Origin: JAZGGS01 sp963714405
Lineage (GTDB): Bacteria; Bacteroidota; Ignavibacteria; Ignavibacteriales; Ignavibacteriaceae
Assembly (NCBI GenBank): GCA_963714405.1
Contig: CAVQOH010000006.1
Span: forward strand, 310,001 to 374,000
Reading direction: 5' to 3'
Length of the DNA stretch: 64,000 nucleotides
Shown here: piece by piece, positions 54,721-64,000 of the stretch
Numbering within the stretch: the first letter of the stretch is position 1
How the letters are laid out: every line of letters begins with the position of its first letter
Made by a program: the position numbers and the translations under genes
The notes under the pieces: model-generated
What the model was told of the DNA's origin: nothing
Databases searched by the model: none
The model's input: the letters and a program-made list of their open reading frames with translations, nothing else

Positions 54721-55542
54721 TTAAAAATCTTTTTTCCTGAATAAAAAAATTGAAAAACTTAATACCAAAACTAATAAGAAAAAAGAAGTTATAACAGGCG
54801 AATAATCAGTAATTCCATGTCCCGATGCTATATCAGCTGTAATTTTACCCATTAAAGCTGCAGTTTGAGGTATGATATAATATAATCCATCAAGGATAGT
54901 CCTTGCAACTCCACTTTCAACAAATGTATTAAGCTCTTCGGCATAAAGCTGCATTAAAGGGCTTAAAATTATAAAAATTAAGTATGCAATCATCATTCCC
55001 AAAATTGAGTTTTTTGTAAGAACACCGAATAAAACTATAATAGAATACAAAACTGCAAAGGCAAAAGTTATAGTTAGGGAAACGAATAGAAATGAAAAAT
55101 CCCAGTAAGAAAATTTAAACGAAATGATTAACCACACACCTACAATAAGAAAAAGTATGTTTATAAAAACAACCAATAAACCACCAAGATATTTACCAAG
55201 AAGTAATTGAGGTCTTGAAATTGGTTTTGAAAGCAGAAGATCTATTGTTCCTTTTTCCAGCATTATAGGTACAAAGCTTGCGCTTGAAAATATTGCGAGC
55301 AATAAGCATAGTCCCGCTAAAGGACTTATTATTAATAGCTCTAATCCTGAAATGATTTCTCTCACGACAATATCGTTGCGTCCTTGTGTCATGGCAGAAA
55401 TGAATGACTGGGTATCGACAAAACTAAAAACTAAAATTGATGTAAGCAGAACAAAGATTGAAACTCCAGCAAAAAACATAAAAACTTTTCTGGCCATTGC
55501 TTCACGAAGTGTAAACCAGGTAATAATAAAGATGTTTTTCAT
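54721..55542 (-). CDS. ABC-2 type transporter permease
   Basis: A 273-residue integral membrane protein with about six hydrophobic helices. The N-terminus NIFIITWFTLREAMARKVFM and the segment VPIMLEKGTIDLLLSKPISRPQLLLGKYLGG are typical of NosY/ABC-2 permeases. It overlaps the ATPase gene by four bases and forms an exporter with it. The substrate is unknown. Confidence 0.9.
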   Translation of the reverse strand: MKNIFIITWFTLREAMARKVFMFFAGVSIFVLLTSILVFSFVDTQSFISAMTQGRNDIVVREIISGLELLIISPLAGLCLLLAIFSSASFVPIMLEKGTIDLLLSKPISRPQLLLGKYLGGLLVVFINILFLIVGVWLIISFKFSYWDFSFLFVSLTITFAFAVLYSIIVLFGVLTKNSILGMMIAYLIFIILSPLMQLYAEELNTFVESGVARTILDGLYYIIPQTAALMGKITADIASGHGITDYSPVITSFFLLVLVLSFSIFLFRKKDF

Positions 55543-56477
55543 TTTGCTTCCGCCTCTTCTGCCTCTTTTATTAGAGAAATAAACATTTCTTCCAATGTAT
55601 TTTTTTGTAGAATCACTTCTTTAATTATTTTGTCATCGGATCGTATTTTGTCAATAAGGAAATTAATTGCGCGAACATCTTCAACCTTTACTGAATATGT
55701 ACCATCACTTAACTTTGAAATATGATGATTTGAATCTGAATATCCAGCAAAATTATAATCATCATCATCAATATTAAGAATATATTCTTCTTTGCTTTCC
55801 GTTAATTCTTTTACGGAACCTTCACGCAACAAAATACCTTTATTTAATATTCCAACTCTGTCTGTAATAAGTTCTACTTCAGAGAGTAGATGGCTATTAA
55901 GAAATATGGTTTTGCCTCTTGCTTTAAGTTCCAAAAGAATATCCCTTATTTCTTTTCTTCCTATAGGATCAACACCATCTGTTGGTTCATCAAGAAAAAC
56001 AAGTTCAGGATCATTTATTATTGATTGTGCAAGCCCCAACCGCTGCATCATCCCTTTTGAATAAGCTTTTACCTTGGTTTTTTTCCACTTAGTAAGATTC
56101 ACCAGTTCAAGCATTTCATCGATTCTTTTAGAAAGATGCTGGCCCTCTAATCCGCTTAGTCTTCCAAAAAAGTGAAGAACTTCGCCTCCTTTTAAATATG
56201 GTGGGTATTTATGATTTTCCGGCAAATAACCAATTTTCTTTTTGAAATCGTATCCATTAATATTTTCATTAAAAATTTTAGCGCTTCCAAATGTTGGAAA
56301 GGTTATGCCCAGTAACAATTTTATTAGTGTGGTTTTTCCTGCACCATTTGGGCCAAGTAAACCAAATATGGTTCCACTGTTAACAGTTAGATTTAACTCT
56401 TTAAGAGCAAGGACTTTCTGTTTACCAAATGCTGTTGAATAAATTTTTTCCAGCGAAATAGTTTCAATAGCAGTCAT
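55539..56477 (-). CDS. ABC transporter ATP-binding protein
   Basis: A 312-residue ATPase with Walker A GLLGPNGAGKTTLIKLLLG (~35-53), a Q-loop in IGYLPENHKYPPYLKG, the signature YSKGMMQRLGLAQ, Walker B LVFLDEPTDGVDP and the switch His in IFLNSHLLSEVE. The C-terminal ~90 residues form the extra domain common in ABC-2 drug/lipid-type exporters. It partners with the permease that begins in its last codons. Confidence 0.93.
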   Translation of the reverse strand: MTAIETISLEKIYSTAFGKQKVLALKELNLTVNSGTIFGLLGPNGAGKTTLIKLLLGITFPTFGSAKIFNENINGYDFKKKIGYLPENHKYPPYLKGGEVLHFFGRLSGLEGQHLSKRIDEMLELVNLTKWKKTKVKAYSKGMMQRLGLAQSIINDPELVFLDEPTDGVDPIGRKEIRDILLELKARGKTIFLNSHLLSEVELITDRVGILNKGILLREGSVKELTESKEEYILNIDDDDYNFAGYSDSNHHISKLSDGTYSVKVEDVRAINFLIDKIRSDDKIIKEVILQKNTLEEMFISLIKEAEEAEAK

Positions 56478-56583
56478 GAAATTAATCTGAATTTAGGATA
56501 TAAATAGAAAATTAATTTTTGCGAGCCAAATTTAGTTATAAAATTTTTCTTTTGCGTAAAGAATTATTTGAGTGGTAAAAAAA

Positions 56584-56604
56584 GGGATACAATAATTGTA
56601 TCCC
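56584..56604 (-). terminator. Terminator after the 926-residue cargo gene
   Basis: GGGATACAAT and ATTGTATCCC form a long stem with a very short AT centre; the minus-strand side continues with TTTTTTTACC. It lies 19 bases after the stop. Confidence 0.9.
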
Positions 56605-56622
56605 GTTTATAAAATTAAATTT

Positions 56623-59403
56623 CTATTTCATAAATACAATTTTCTTCATTTCCCGGTGAATTTTACTTCCATCCAGTGAGCTTAATTCAAACGTATAAAA
56701 ATAGATTCCTGATGAATTGCTGCCTGCATTCCATACAACTTTATAATACCCGGATTGCTGTACTTCAGAAGTTAATATCTCAACTACTTCACCAATAGAA
56801 TTATGAATTGCAATTTTAACATTGCTTTCTACGGGAATTGAATATTCAATAGTTGTACTTGGATTAAATGGATTTGGATAATTCTCTGAAACGTAAAATT
56901 CATCCGGGGTAAAAGTAACTTCAATTGCTACCTGTTCTGAAAATTCATAATTCCCATCAAAATCAATTTGCTTTAACCTGTAAAGAACCGTGCCTTCGTA
57001 AGGGAATACCGAAAAATCATCACCATAACTATAAATTTGTGTTTCAGTTGTTGTTCCATTACCCTCTATAAATCCAATTGATTCCCATTCCTGGTTTTTC
57101 AATTTTCGTTCAACCTGGAAACCAAAGTTATTTGTTTCAGTTGCAGTTACCCAGTTAAGCGTAACAATTTTTTTACCTATAGAAACTGTAAATGAAGTTA
57201 GTTCCACAGGAACCGTTAAATCAATATAAGCTTCATAAACTCCTCTGCCATGCGTCCCAGCTCTCAGCATTTGATTTGAAGGTGAATAATCAAGATGAAG
57301 AATTACGGTATTTGGCAGTCCATTCTGTAATTCAACCCAAGTTAATCCATTATCCTGTGTTAAGAAAACACCAATATCTGTTGCAACAAAATAAGTGTTT
57401 GGGTTTTGAGTATCATATGTATAAATAAAAACATCATTAACAGGTGAATCAGGTAGACTGCCATTAATACTGCTCCAGCTAGTTCCCATATTAGTAGTTT
57501 TATACACTTTGTGTGTTCCAAATCCTGAAAAAGTTAAGAGTGCAATATTTGAATTAGTAGGGTGTACATAAACTGAAGTAATTGTCTTATTCGGTAATCC
57601 ACTGGTTTTATTAACCCAAGTTGCTCCTCCATCTGTGGAAAGAAAGACCTGGCTTGATGAAGTTGCATACATTATTAATGGATTTGATTTGCTAATTGCT
57701 AATTCTCTTACAGCATTCGAACCATTAACATTGCCTGATATGGAACTCCATGTTCCGCCATCGTTTGTTGATCTGTAAATGGTTTGCCTTGCAACATAAA
57801 ATGAACCTGAAGTGTTAGGATGAGCAATAATTGGTGCAACCCAGGCGACATTTTCACTGGTGTTTATTCCACTCGTTGCAGAATTCCAGGAAGAACCCCC
57901 ATTAGTAGTTCTAAATATTCCGCCGTTTTGTGTTTCACCAAGAATTACATTGGAATTGAACGGATTAAAACAAACTTCACCACCATCACCTCCATAAGCA
58001 GCTGCCCAGTTAAGAGTTGAAAAAGTCTGCTGTGTACCATTGTCTTGTGTTCCGCCAAGAATTCTACTGGGTGTAAAAGGACTCGCAGCTATTCTGTAAA
58101 ATTGAGTTAATGTTAAATTCTGGTTCATGTTTGTAAAATTGGTACCGTTATCTGTTGTTTTCCAAATTCCGCCATCGTTGCAGACTATAAATGTATTTTC
58201 ATTAGTAGGATGAAAGAATAAATAATGCTGATCTACGTGAACATAACCACTGCTGTAACCATTTGTAATGTTATTAAAATTTGTTCCATCAGTCGCTCTG
58301 AAAACATCTATGGTTCCTATGTATGCTTTATTTGGATTGCGTGGATTAACACGGCAGTATAAATCATACCATGCCTGTCCGTCTAAGCTTTGAAAATTTG
58401 AAGTTGTTGATAGCTCGCTCCAGTTTGCACCAAAATTTGTTGATTTATATAATCTTACTACACCGGAACCGTATACAGAAGCAAACATAGTTGCTGGCGA
58501 AGATAAACAAAGATCAAAATGAGTTCGTGTACCGGTACCTAATCCTGTTCCAAATGCTGAAAATGTTGCACCACCATTAAGAGATCTTCTTAAACCAATA
58601 CCTGAACCAACCGCAAAAGCAGTATCTCCTGTAAAAGTGAATACCACATCATCTACTCTACCTCCGGCAATCAGACTCCAGTTTAGTCCTCCATTGGTAC
58701 TCCTGTACAAACCAGAATTACCTAAAGCCGCCAGCAACTCATTTGAATGACCGGGTCTTATTTTCAATCGTGAAAAATAACTTGATGATGGAAGACCAGA
58801 AGTAATGTTTACCCAGGTAGCACCGCCATCAGTGGATTTTAATAAACCTCTCCCGTAATAGGATGCACCGCTGTAGGTAGCTTCACCTGTTCCTGCATAA
58901 ATAATATTTGTGTTTGTTGGATCGATAGCAATTGATCCCATAGCCATCGATACCTCGTTATCTGTTAAAGGTGTCCAGTTAATACCTCCATCAGTAGATT
59001 TCCAAACACCCCCGTTAGCAGGACCTATATATAATATATTTGGATTTGTAGGATCATAAGCACCTGTAACAACTCTTGATGAAATATTTCCATAATTAAA
59101 ATATGCACCGGGAGTAGGACCAAGACTTACCCAGTTTATAGCCATTGGATTATCACCATTTTGTTCTCTCAGCAAATTTCTTTGCTCAATTGAATTTTTA
59201 TATGCATCCTTTGGTATCTCCCCTTCAGGGTAAGCTCTCTCTTCAAAAAACCACCATTGCCTGACAAAAGGTTTTGTTTTTTGAATTTCTTCAGGGGCGT
59301 TGCTATAAATGCTGTTATTGAGCAACTGATCCTTATACTCAACTTGTGCACTTGCAGTTAGTTGTAAAAAAAATATTACAGCCAAAATCGGTAGATACTT
59401 CAT
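56623..59403 (-). CDS. Large secreted Asp-box (BNR/sortilin-like) propeller protein with T9SS sorting domain
   Basis: A 926-residue exported protein with a signal peptide (ending ASAQ). About eleven Asp-box motifs from residue ~135 to 740 (STDGGINWTP, STDGGATWVN, STNGGLNWSL, TTNGGSSWNS, STNDGGTWSS, TTNMGTSWSS, TQDNGLTWVE) imply one ten-bladed or two stacked propellers, as in Vps10/sortilin or xyloglucanase-type folds. A FnIII-like domain (VELTSFTVSIGKKIVTLNW, ~750-845) and a sorting domain (ENYPNPFNPSTTI to KKIVFMK) follow. The reading frame is intact, unlike its neighbours at 51.5-54.6 and 60.5-61.4 kb. Ligand or substrate unknown. Confidence 0.87.
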   Translation of the reverse strand: MKYLPILAVIFFLQLTASAQVEYKDQLLNNSIYSNAPEEIQKTKPFVRQWWFFEERAYPEGEIPKDAYKNSIEQRNLLREQNGDNPMAINWVSLGPTPGAYFNYGNISSRVVTGAYDPTNPNILYIGPANGGVWKSTDGGINWTPLTDNEVSMAMGSIAIDPTNTNIIYAGTGEATYSGASYYGRGLLKSTDGGATWVNITSGLPSSSYFSRLKIRPGHSNELLAALGNSGLYRSTNGGLNWSLIAGGRVDDVVFTFTGDTAFAVGSGIGLRRSLNGGATFSAFGTGLGTGTRTHFDLCLSSPATMFASVYGSGVVRLYKSTNFGANWSELSTTSNFQSLDGQAWYDLYCRVNPRNPNKAYIGTIDVFRATDGTNFNNITNGYSSGYVHVDQHYLFFHPTNENTFIVCNDGGIWKTTDNGTNFTNMNQNLTLTQFYRIAASPFTPSRILGGTQDNGTQQTFSTLNWAAAYGGDGGEVCFNPFNSNVILGETQNGGIFRTTNGGSSWNSATSGINTSENVAWVAPIIAHPNTSGSFYVARQTIYRSTNDGGTWSSISGNVNGSNAVRELAISKSNPLIMYATSSSQVFLSTDGGATWVNKTSGLPNKTITSVYVHPTNSNIALLTFSGFGTHKVYKTTNMGTSWSSINGSLPDSPVNDVFIYTYDTQNPNTYFVATDIGVFLTQDNGLTWVELQNGLPNTVILHLDYSPSNQMLRAGTHGRGVYEAYIDLTVPVELTSFTVSIGKKIVTLNWVTATETNNFGFQVERKLKNQEWESIGFIEGNGTTTETQIYSYGDDFSVFPYEGTVLYRLKQIDFDGNYEFSEQVAIEVTFTPDEFYVSENYPNPFNPSTTIEYSIPVESNVKIAIHNSIGEVVEILTSEVQQSGYYKVVWNAGSNSSGIYFYTFELSSLDGSKIHREMKKIVFMK

Positions 59404-59579
59404 TTTTTATACCTTTAGTAGTATTATTAAAAAGCTAATTTTTATTATCACTTATCAGAAAAGTATATCAGAATAAACAGAACAATATAGTGAATCTGTT
59501 AAGAAATTTTATTTACAAAAATAACGCCATATCAATTAAAAATACGTTCTATCTCATTTTAAACGAGATATGATTAATT

Positions 59580-62199
59580 ATGAAGAAAAATATTGAAAAT
59601 ACACTAAAAACGTACTTTGGATTTGATAATTTTAGGAGTGGGCAGCAAGAAGTAATTGAAGCAATTCTCGATGGAAAAAACGTAATGGCAGTTTTTCCTA
59701 CAGGAGCCGGTAAATCTCTCTGCTATCAAATTCCTTCTCTTATTTCAGAAAATTTTTCAATTGTGATTTCGCCTTTAATTGCATTAATGAAGGACCAGGT
59801 TGATAGTTTAAATGCACGTAAAGAAATTGCAGCATTTATTAATAGTACAATGGATTTGTATGAAACTGAAATGGTATTGCAAAATATTTCTTTTGGAAAA
59901 ATAAAACTACTTTACATTTCTCCAGAAAAAATTGAAAGTAAAAAATTCGCCGAAAGAATAAAATCACTTAATCCTTCTTTTCTTTTTGTTGATGAAGCAC
60001 ATTGCATAAGTGAATGGGGACATAATTTTAGACCGAGCTATACTAAAATCAATGATTTTACTAATTACACTTCTATAAAAAATGTATCTGCATTTACTGC
60101 AACAGCTACGCCGGAAGTTGTTGAAGATATTATAACACAACTTCAATTAAAAAATGTGAAAACTTTTATTAGGGGATTTGAGAGAGATAATCTGCATTTA
60201 AACGTAATTTTTCCATCAAATAAAAACCAAAAATGTTTGGAATTATTAAGACAGTTTGAAGGTTCTGCAATAATTTATACAGCAACAAGAAAAAATGCAG
60301 AATACATTTCTGAATTTTTAAATCAACACAAATACAATTGTTATTATTATCATGCAGGATTGCAGCCACCTGTTAGAAGAAAAATTCAGGAAGAATTCAG
60401 TAGTGGAGATTTAAATTTAATTGCGGCGACAAATGCTTTTGGAATGGGAATTGATAAAAAAGATATTCACTTAATTATTCATTATGATGTTTCCGGTTCC
60501 TTAGAAAATTATTACCAGGAAATTGGAAGAGCTGGCAGAGATGGCAAAGCCATCCCACACTTTCCTTCTTTATAATGATAAAGATATTTCCGTTCATAAT
60601 TATTTTATAAAAAATTCTCATCCAACAAAGCAAATTATTCAAACAATTTATAAAGCTATTTGCGATTATAACTCTGTGCCGGTTGGGTCGAAAGCAGATA
60701 AGGAATTAATTGTTGAAGCAGAATATATTTCAAATTATGTGGGTGAAAAAATTTCAAAAGGATTATTGCATTCTGCACTTATGTATCTTGAACGAGCTGG
60801 TTACTTAAGCAGGGTTTCAGAATTTGATAAAAAAGATTCAATTGAATTTATTGTGGATAAAGAGAGGTTAAAAAGATTTGTAACAGCAACCAGCAATCGA
60901 GGAATTTAAAAATACTAATCCTAATACTTCTCCGTGAATATGGCAGCGAGCTTATTTAGTAAAAGTAATAGTATAAAGGCCTCTTCACTTGCTTCATCAT
61001 TAAGCACAACCTTACAAGGTTTATACGGCAATTTAAATATCCTTGATAATATTGGAATAATATCATTTCAAAAAGCAATTGAAAAAGAAACGGTTAAACT
61101 TGCAGCACCGAGGGCAGTGGCAGAGAATCTAATTCTTAATTATAAGATGATAAACGAAAGTTATATAAATTCTCACCGCAAACTTAACCTGTGACAGAGT
61201 TTGCTTACACAAAAAAGTGCAGATTTAATTTTATACTGAATTACTTTGGAGAACAAATTGATGATTACCGATGCGGTAAATGCGATAATTGTCTTTCAGG
61301 TGAAAGAATAACCAGTGCAACAGCAGAATACATTTCGGAAATAATTTTAGATACAATTAATGAAGCTGAAAAACCTTCTCGATGAAAATTCATTGATAAG
61401 TATTTTGCTGGGTAAAAAACAAAAAGCAAGTTTTGAAAAATTCAGTGAATACGGTTCATGTACTAACTTCGAGGAAAATGATATAAGATTAATTATACAG
61501 GAACTTGCAGCAAAAAAATTTATTAGCAGAACAAGCGGTACCAAAAGACTTTTAGAGCTTTTAGAAAAAGGAGAAAGAAAAACAACAAAAGAAGTAAAAA
61601 TTGATGAAAGATTAACAATTTCAAAGAATTATGAAGAAAATCTTTACTTATTTAATCTTCTTAGAGAATCGCGGAAGAAAGCATCGGAAAAATTTTTACA
61701 GCAAAGTAAAGTTATTTGCCCCGATGAAATTCTTAGAGAAATTGTTGAAAGAAAACCTGCTACAAAAGGTGCTTTGCTGGCATTGAATGGTTTTACAAAC
61801 AGAATGTATAATAAAATTGGTGATGAGTTCTTAGAAATAATAAACGATTTTATATTAAAGAAACCTGTTCAGGTTAATAATGAGAATGAAGAAACACTGC
61901 CTAGAAATATTCATAAAACTTATGAGCTTTTATTGAGAAAATATTCTTTAAAAAGTATTGCTGAATTAAGAAAACTCTCTGAAGCAGTAATTTCGATGCA
62001 GATAGAATCAATCCTTGAATATAAACCTGAAACTGAAATAATCTTTTTATTTGATAAAAAGGATTTCGAATTAATTAATAAACAAATTGAAAATGGTTAT
62101 GAAAATTTAAAGGATTTAAAAGCAAAACTTCCTCAACACATTCCTTATTCATTATTAAGAATTGCAGCAGCAAAATATAAAAGTTTTAATCCTTCTTAG
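59580..62199 (+). pseudogene. recQ: ATP-dependent DNA helicase RecQ (about six frameshifts in this sequence)
   Basis: The reconstructed gene encodes ~870 residues. The first 331 are intact: FGFDNFRSGQQEVIEAILDG, Walker A FPTGAGKSLCYQ, DEAHCISEWGHNFRPSY, SAFTATATP, and NAFGMGIDKKDIH with the final motif IGRAGRDGK. From 60546 to 61374 six single-base breaks divide the zinc/winged-helix region, including YFGEQIDDYRCGKCDNCLSG (zinc cysteines). The last frame (61360-62199) contains an HRDC-like domain (FNLLRESRKKASEKF) and a helical tail. Breaks near 60548, 60895, 60915, 60954, 61185 and 61370. Clean catalytic motifs suggest consensus errors. The inverted repeat TATCTC/GAGATA lies ~15 bases before the start. 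Confidence 0.88.
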
Positions 62200-62512
62200 T
62201 CTTTAGTTCTTCAAGGTAAGCAATGGCTTTATCAAAAAACTCTTCCCAGTCTTCGGGTGTTGAATTGTACTCGCTAATGGTTTTCTCATAAAGTTCAGCA
62301 GTTATATCATGTTTGATAAATACAATTTCTTTAAGTGAGTCAAGTGGCAGAGGATTTAATCTGGTTGTATCCTGTACAATCATCAAATCAACATAGACAC
62401 GGATGAATTTATCTTCGGGAATGGACTTCTCTTTATCACAGGATATAAATAGAAATGAAATGATTAAAATAATCGGCAATAAGATTTTAAATTTATATAA
62501 ATTCAATTTCAA
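62186..62512 (-). CDS. DUF4296-like lipoprotein
   Basis: A 108-residue protein with a lipoprotein signal (lipobox LFISC, Cys25) and a small helical domain: IPEDKFIRVYVDLMIVQDT, then FIKHDITAELYEKTISEYN and SPEDW-like residues, the pattern of DUF4296 proteins of Bacteroidota. The 3' end overlaps the convergent recQ end by 14 bases. Its start overlaps the stop of the rhomboid gene by four bases (62509-62512), so it is translationally coupled to it. The function is unknown. Confidence 0.75.
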   Translation of the reverse strand: MKLNLYKFKILLPIILIISFLFISCDKEKSIPEDKFIRVYVDLMIVQDTTRLNPLPLDSLKEIVFIKHDITAELYEKTISEYNSTPEDWEEFFDKAIAYLEELKTKKD

Positions 62513-63414
62513 TTCATTTTTTTACTGGCTTCAAAAAGAGTTTTCTTTTCTTTTTCAGTAAGATTTTGATAACCCGATTTGCTGATTTTATCTAAAATTC
62601 TATCAATATCTTCTTGCGTGATTTTTTCTTCATCATCATTATTTATATCATAAAATTCTGCTTCTTTAACTTGATTATCTTTTCGTTTAAACCTATCCGC
62701 AAAGCCGCTAAAAGGATTCTGAGGTTTTTCGTCTGTTCTATAGTATGATTTATTAAACATATGTTTAAGCGTAACGTCTATTTGTTTATCCAGCATAATA
62801 AAAATAAATCCTGCAATTGCTCCACCAAGGTGTGCAAGATGTGCAACATTGCTACCTGCATCTCCTATCCAAAAAATCTCCAGCACGAATAAAAATCCAA
62901 TTAGGTACTTTGCTTTTATGGGAATTAGGAACCAGAGAAATATTAAACGATCGGGGAACATTAACGCAAATGCAATCATAACCCCAAAAACTGCTCCTGA
63001 AGCGCCAATTGTAAGAGCAGGGACAGAAAATAGGGGTGCGATGAAAAGCTGCGCCAATCCTGCAGCAACTCCGCATATCAGGTAATAATACAGAAATTTT
63101 TTAGAACCCATAATATTTTCTATTTCCATGCCAAACATCCAGAGCATAAACATATTAAAGAAAATGTGACCAAATCCTGCATGCATAAACTGGTATGTAA
63201 TCAATTGCCAAACCTGGAAATTAGCACCTTCAACAAGTGGATTAAGTGCAAACCATTCTTGCAAAACATATAAACCTGGTTTTCCACCAATCAAAAAATT
63301 TCCGGCGACAAGCTGGAAGAAAAATACAGCAGCATTGATGATCAAAAGATTCTTAATTATAGGCGGAAAAAGACTAAATCTGCCAAATCCTCTGGGTCTA
63401 AACGAATTACTCAA
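62509..63414 (-). CDS. Rhomboid family intramembrane serine protease
   Basis: A 301-residue membrane protein with six hydrophobic segments. The catalytic Ser is in GASGAVFGVM (~140) and the His in NVAHLAHLGGAIAGFIF (~195); the HAGFGHIFFNMFMLWMFG segment carries the conserved His/Asn of rhomboids. The N-terminal residues SFRPRGFGRF are basic and cytoplasmic, and a soluble tail of ~75 acidic/lysine-rich residues follows the last helix (DRFKRKDNQVKEAE). Substrates cannot be predicted. Confidence 0.93.
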   Translation of the reverse strand: MSNSFRPRGFGRFSLFPPIIKNLLIINAAVFFFQLVAGNFLIGGKPGLYVLQEWFALNPLVEGANFQVWQLITYQFMHAGFGHIFFNMFMLWMFGMEIENIMGSKKFLYYYLICGVAAGLAQLFIAPLFSVPALTIGASGAVFGVMIAFALMFPDRLIFLWFLIPIKAKYLIGFLFVLEIFWIGDAGSNVAHLAHLGGAIAGFIFIMLDKQIDVTLKHMFNKSYYRTDEKPQNPFSGFADRFKRKDNQVKEAEFYDINNDDEEKITQEDIDRILDKISKSGYQNLTEKEKKTLFEASKKMN

Positions 63415-63434
63415 AATATTCCTTTACTTAAACA

Positions 63435-64000
63435 TTATTTAATTTCAGTAAGAGCTTCAACACCTGGAAGTTTTTTGCCTTCCAAAAACTCTAAAGAAGC
63501 GCCTCCGCCTGTTGAGACATGCGATACCTGATTTTCTAATCCACTCTTACTTATGGCTGCCGCAGAATCTCCTCCACCGATTACAGTAACAGCTCCTTTA
63601 GCTGTAATATCTGCAAGTGTTCTAGCAATTTCCATTGTTCCTTTTGCAAAATTACTCCATTTCAAAAACTCCCATCGGTCCGTTCCACACAACGGTTTTG
63701 GATTTCTGCAGTTCATCGTTGAATAATTTAATTGTTTCTCTTCCTATATCCAATCCCATTTTGTTTGAAGGAATATTATCAATACTAACGGTTTCTGAAG
63801 GTGAATCATTATTGAATTCTTCCGCAACAATAACATCAACAGGTAATAAAAATTTAACTCTGGAACTATCAAGCTTACTTAAAAGTTCCTTTGCTAAATC
63901 TACTTTTTCTTCTTCAAGTAACGATTTTCCAATTTCTTTACCCATGTGCTTTAAAGAATGTGAAAGCCATTCCACCGCCAACAATCAGTGTATCAACTTT
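63435..64000 (-). pseudogene. pgk: Phosphoglycerate kinase, 3' part (two frameshifts)
   Basis: The C-terminal ~188 residues of the glycolytic enzyme that makes ATP from 1,3-bisphosphoglycerate; the 5' end lies beyond the right edge. Visible motifs are LIVGGGMAFTFFKA, VDVIVAEEF, MGLDIGRETIKLF, TVVWNGPMGVFEM, VIGGGDSAAAI and VSTGGGASLEFLEGKKLPGV, which contains the nucleotide-binding glycines. Breaks are +1 in GGG near 63941-63943 and +1 near 63651-63658. As pgk is normally essential for glycolysis, indel errors are more likely than loss. It lies 21 bases upstream of the rhomboid gene. Confidence 0.9.

Noticed and set aside
1..64000. tRNA, rRNA or riboswitch genes
   Set aside because: No cloverleaf with a GGTTCGAATCC-type T-arm, rRNA segment or known riboswitch core was recognised by eye; a covariance-model search would be needed to exclude weak cases.

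Overview
The window is AT-rich bacterial chromosome and most likely comes from the Ignavibacteria (Bacteroidota/Chlorobi group). Seven large secreted proteins end in the type IX secretion (T9SS) C-terminal sorting domain with the QNYPNPFNPST signature typical of that lineage, and a T9SS plug-domain protein is also present. An LptD-like outer-membrane protein shows a Gram-negative envelope. I saw no rRNA, tRNA, CRISPR array or transposase. This taxonomic call is inference from protein signatures.

Layout. 1-6.9 kb (+): housekeeping genes msrC-like (partial), dnaX, cmk, rpsA, mtaB and a small envelope protein. 7-11.4 kb (-): three T9SS cargo proteins. 11.7-24.8 kb: a small holin-like protein (+), then on the minus strand a NYN nuclease-like protein, LptD, a lipoprotein, a Gfo/Idh/MocA oxidoreductase, a T9SS plug protein, a three-gene proton-translocating transhydrogenase (pntAA-pntAB-pntB), the agmatine-to-putrescine pair aguB-aguA and an 18-unit MORN/YwqK-like protein. 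25.4-35.0 kb (+): a complete curli (functional amyloid) locus with csgE, csgF, csgG fused to a C-terminal barrel-like domain, an 859-residue curlin with 36 repeats, a CsgB-like minor curlin, a CsgH-like factor, a TolB-like propeller lipoprotein and an OmpA/thrombospondin-3 protein. 35.0-46.2 kb: a DUF1684 protein and mutS (-), then a very large GH13 protein and two T9SS cargo proteins (+). 46.3-51.2 kb (-): a 1631-residue secreted protein with sixteen copies of a ~94-residue domain. 51.5-64 kb: SDR, ackA, hbd, an ABC exporter pair, another T9SS cargo protein, recQ (+), a DUF4296 lipoprotein, a rhomboid protease and the 3' part of pgk.

The most interesting system is the curli locus. CsgG is the outer-membrane pore, CsgE and CsgF are its periplasmic and surface accessories, the CsgH-like protein would keep subunits soluble, the CsgB-like protein would nucleate, and the 36-repeat curlin would form the fibre. 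No csgD-like regulator is linked. The 646-nt region before csgE carries several perfect inverted repeats, and one 13-bp palindrome type recurs upstream of the 1631-residue repeat protein, hinting at co-regulation of surface-matrix genes.

Quality caution. I count about 22 frame breaks, nearly all single-base indels and many in short homopolymers, concentrated at 51.5-54.6 kb, 60.5-61.4 kb and 63.6-64 kb. They hit ackA, hbd, an SDR, recQ and pgk. The proteins are otherwise well conserved and lack nonsense substitutions, so local consensus errors are a better explanation than gene decay. Genes so affected are typed pseudogene here with the full reconstructed span.
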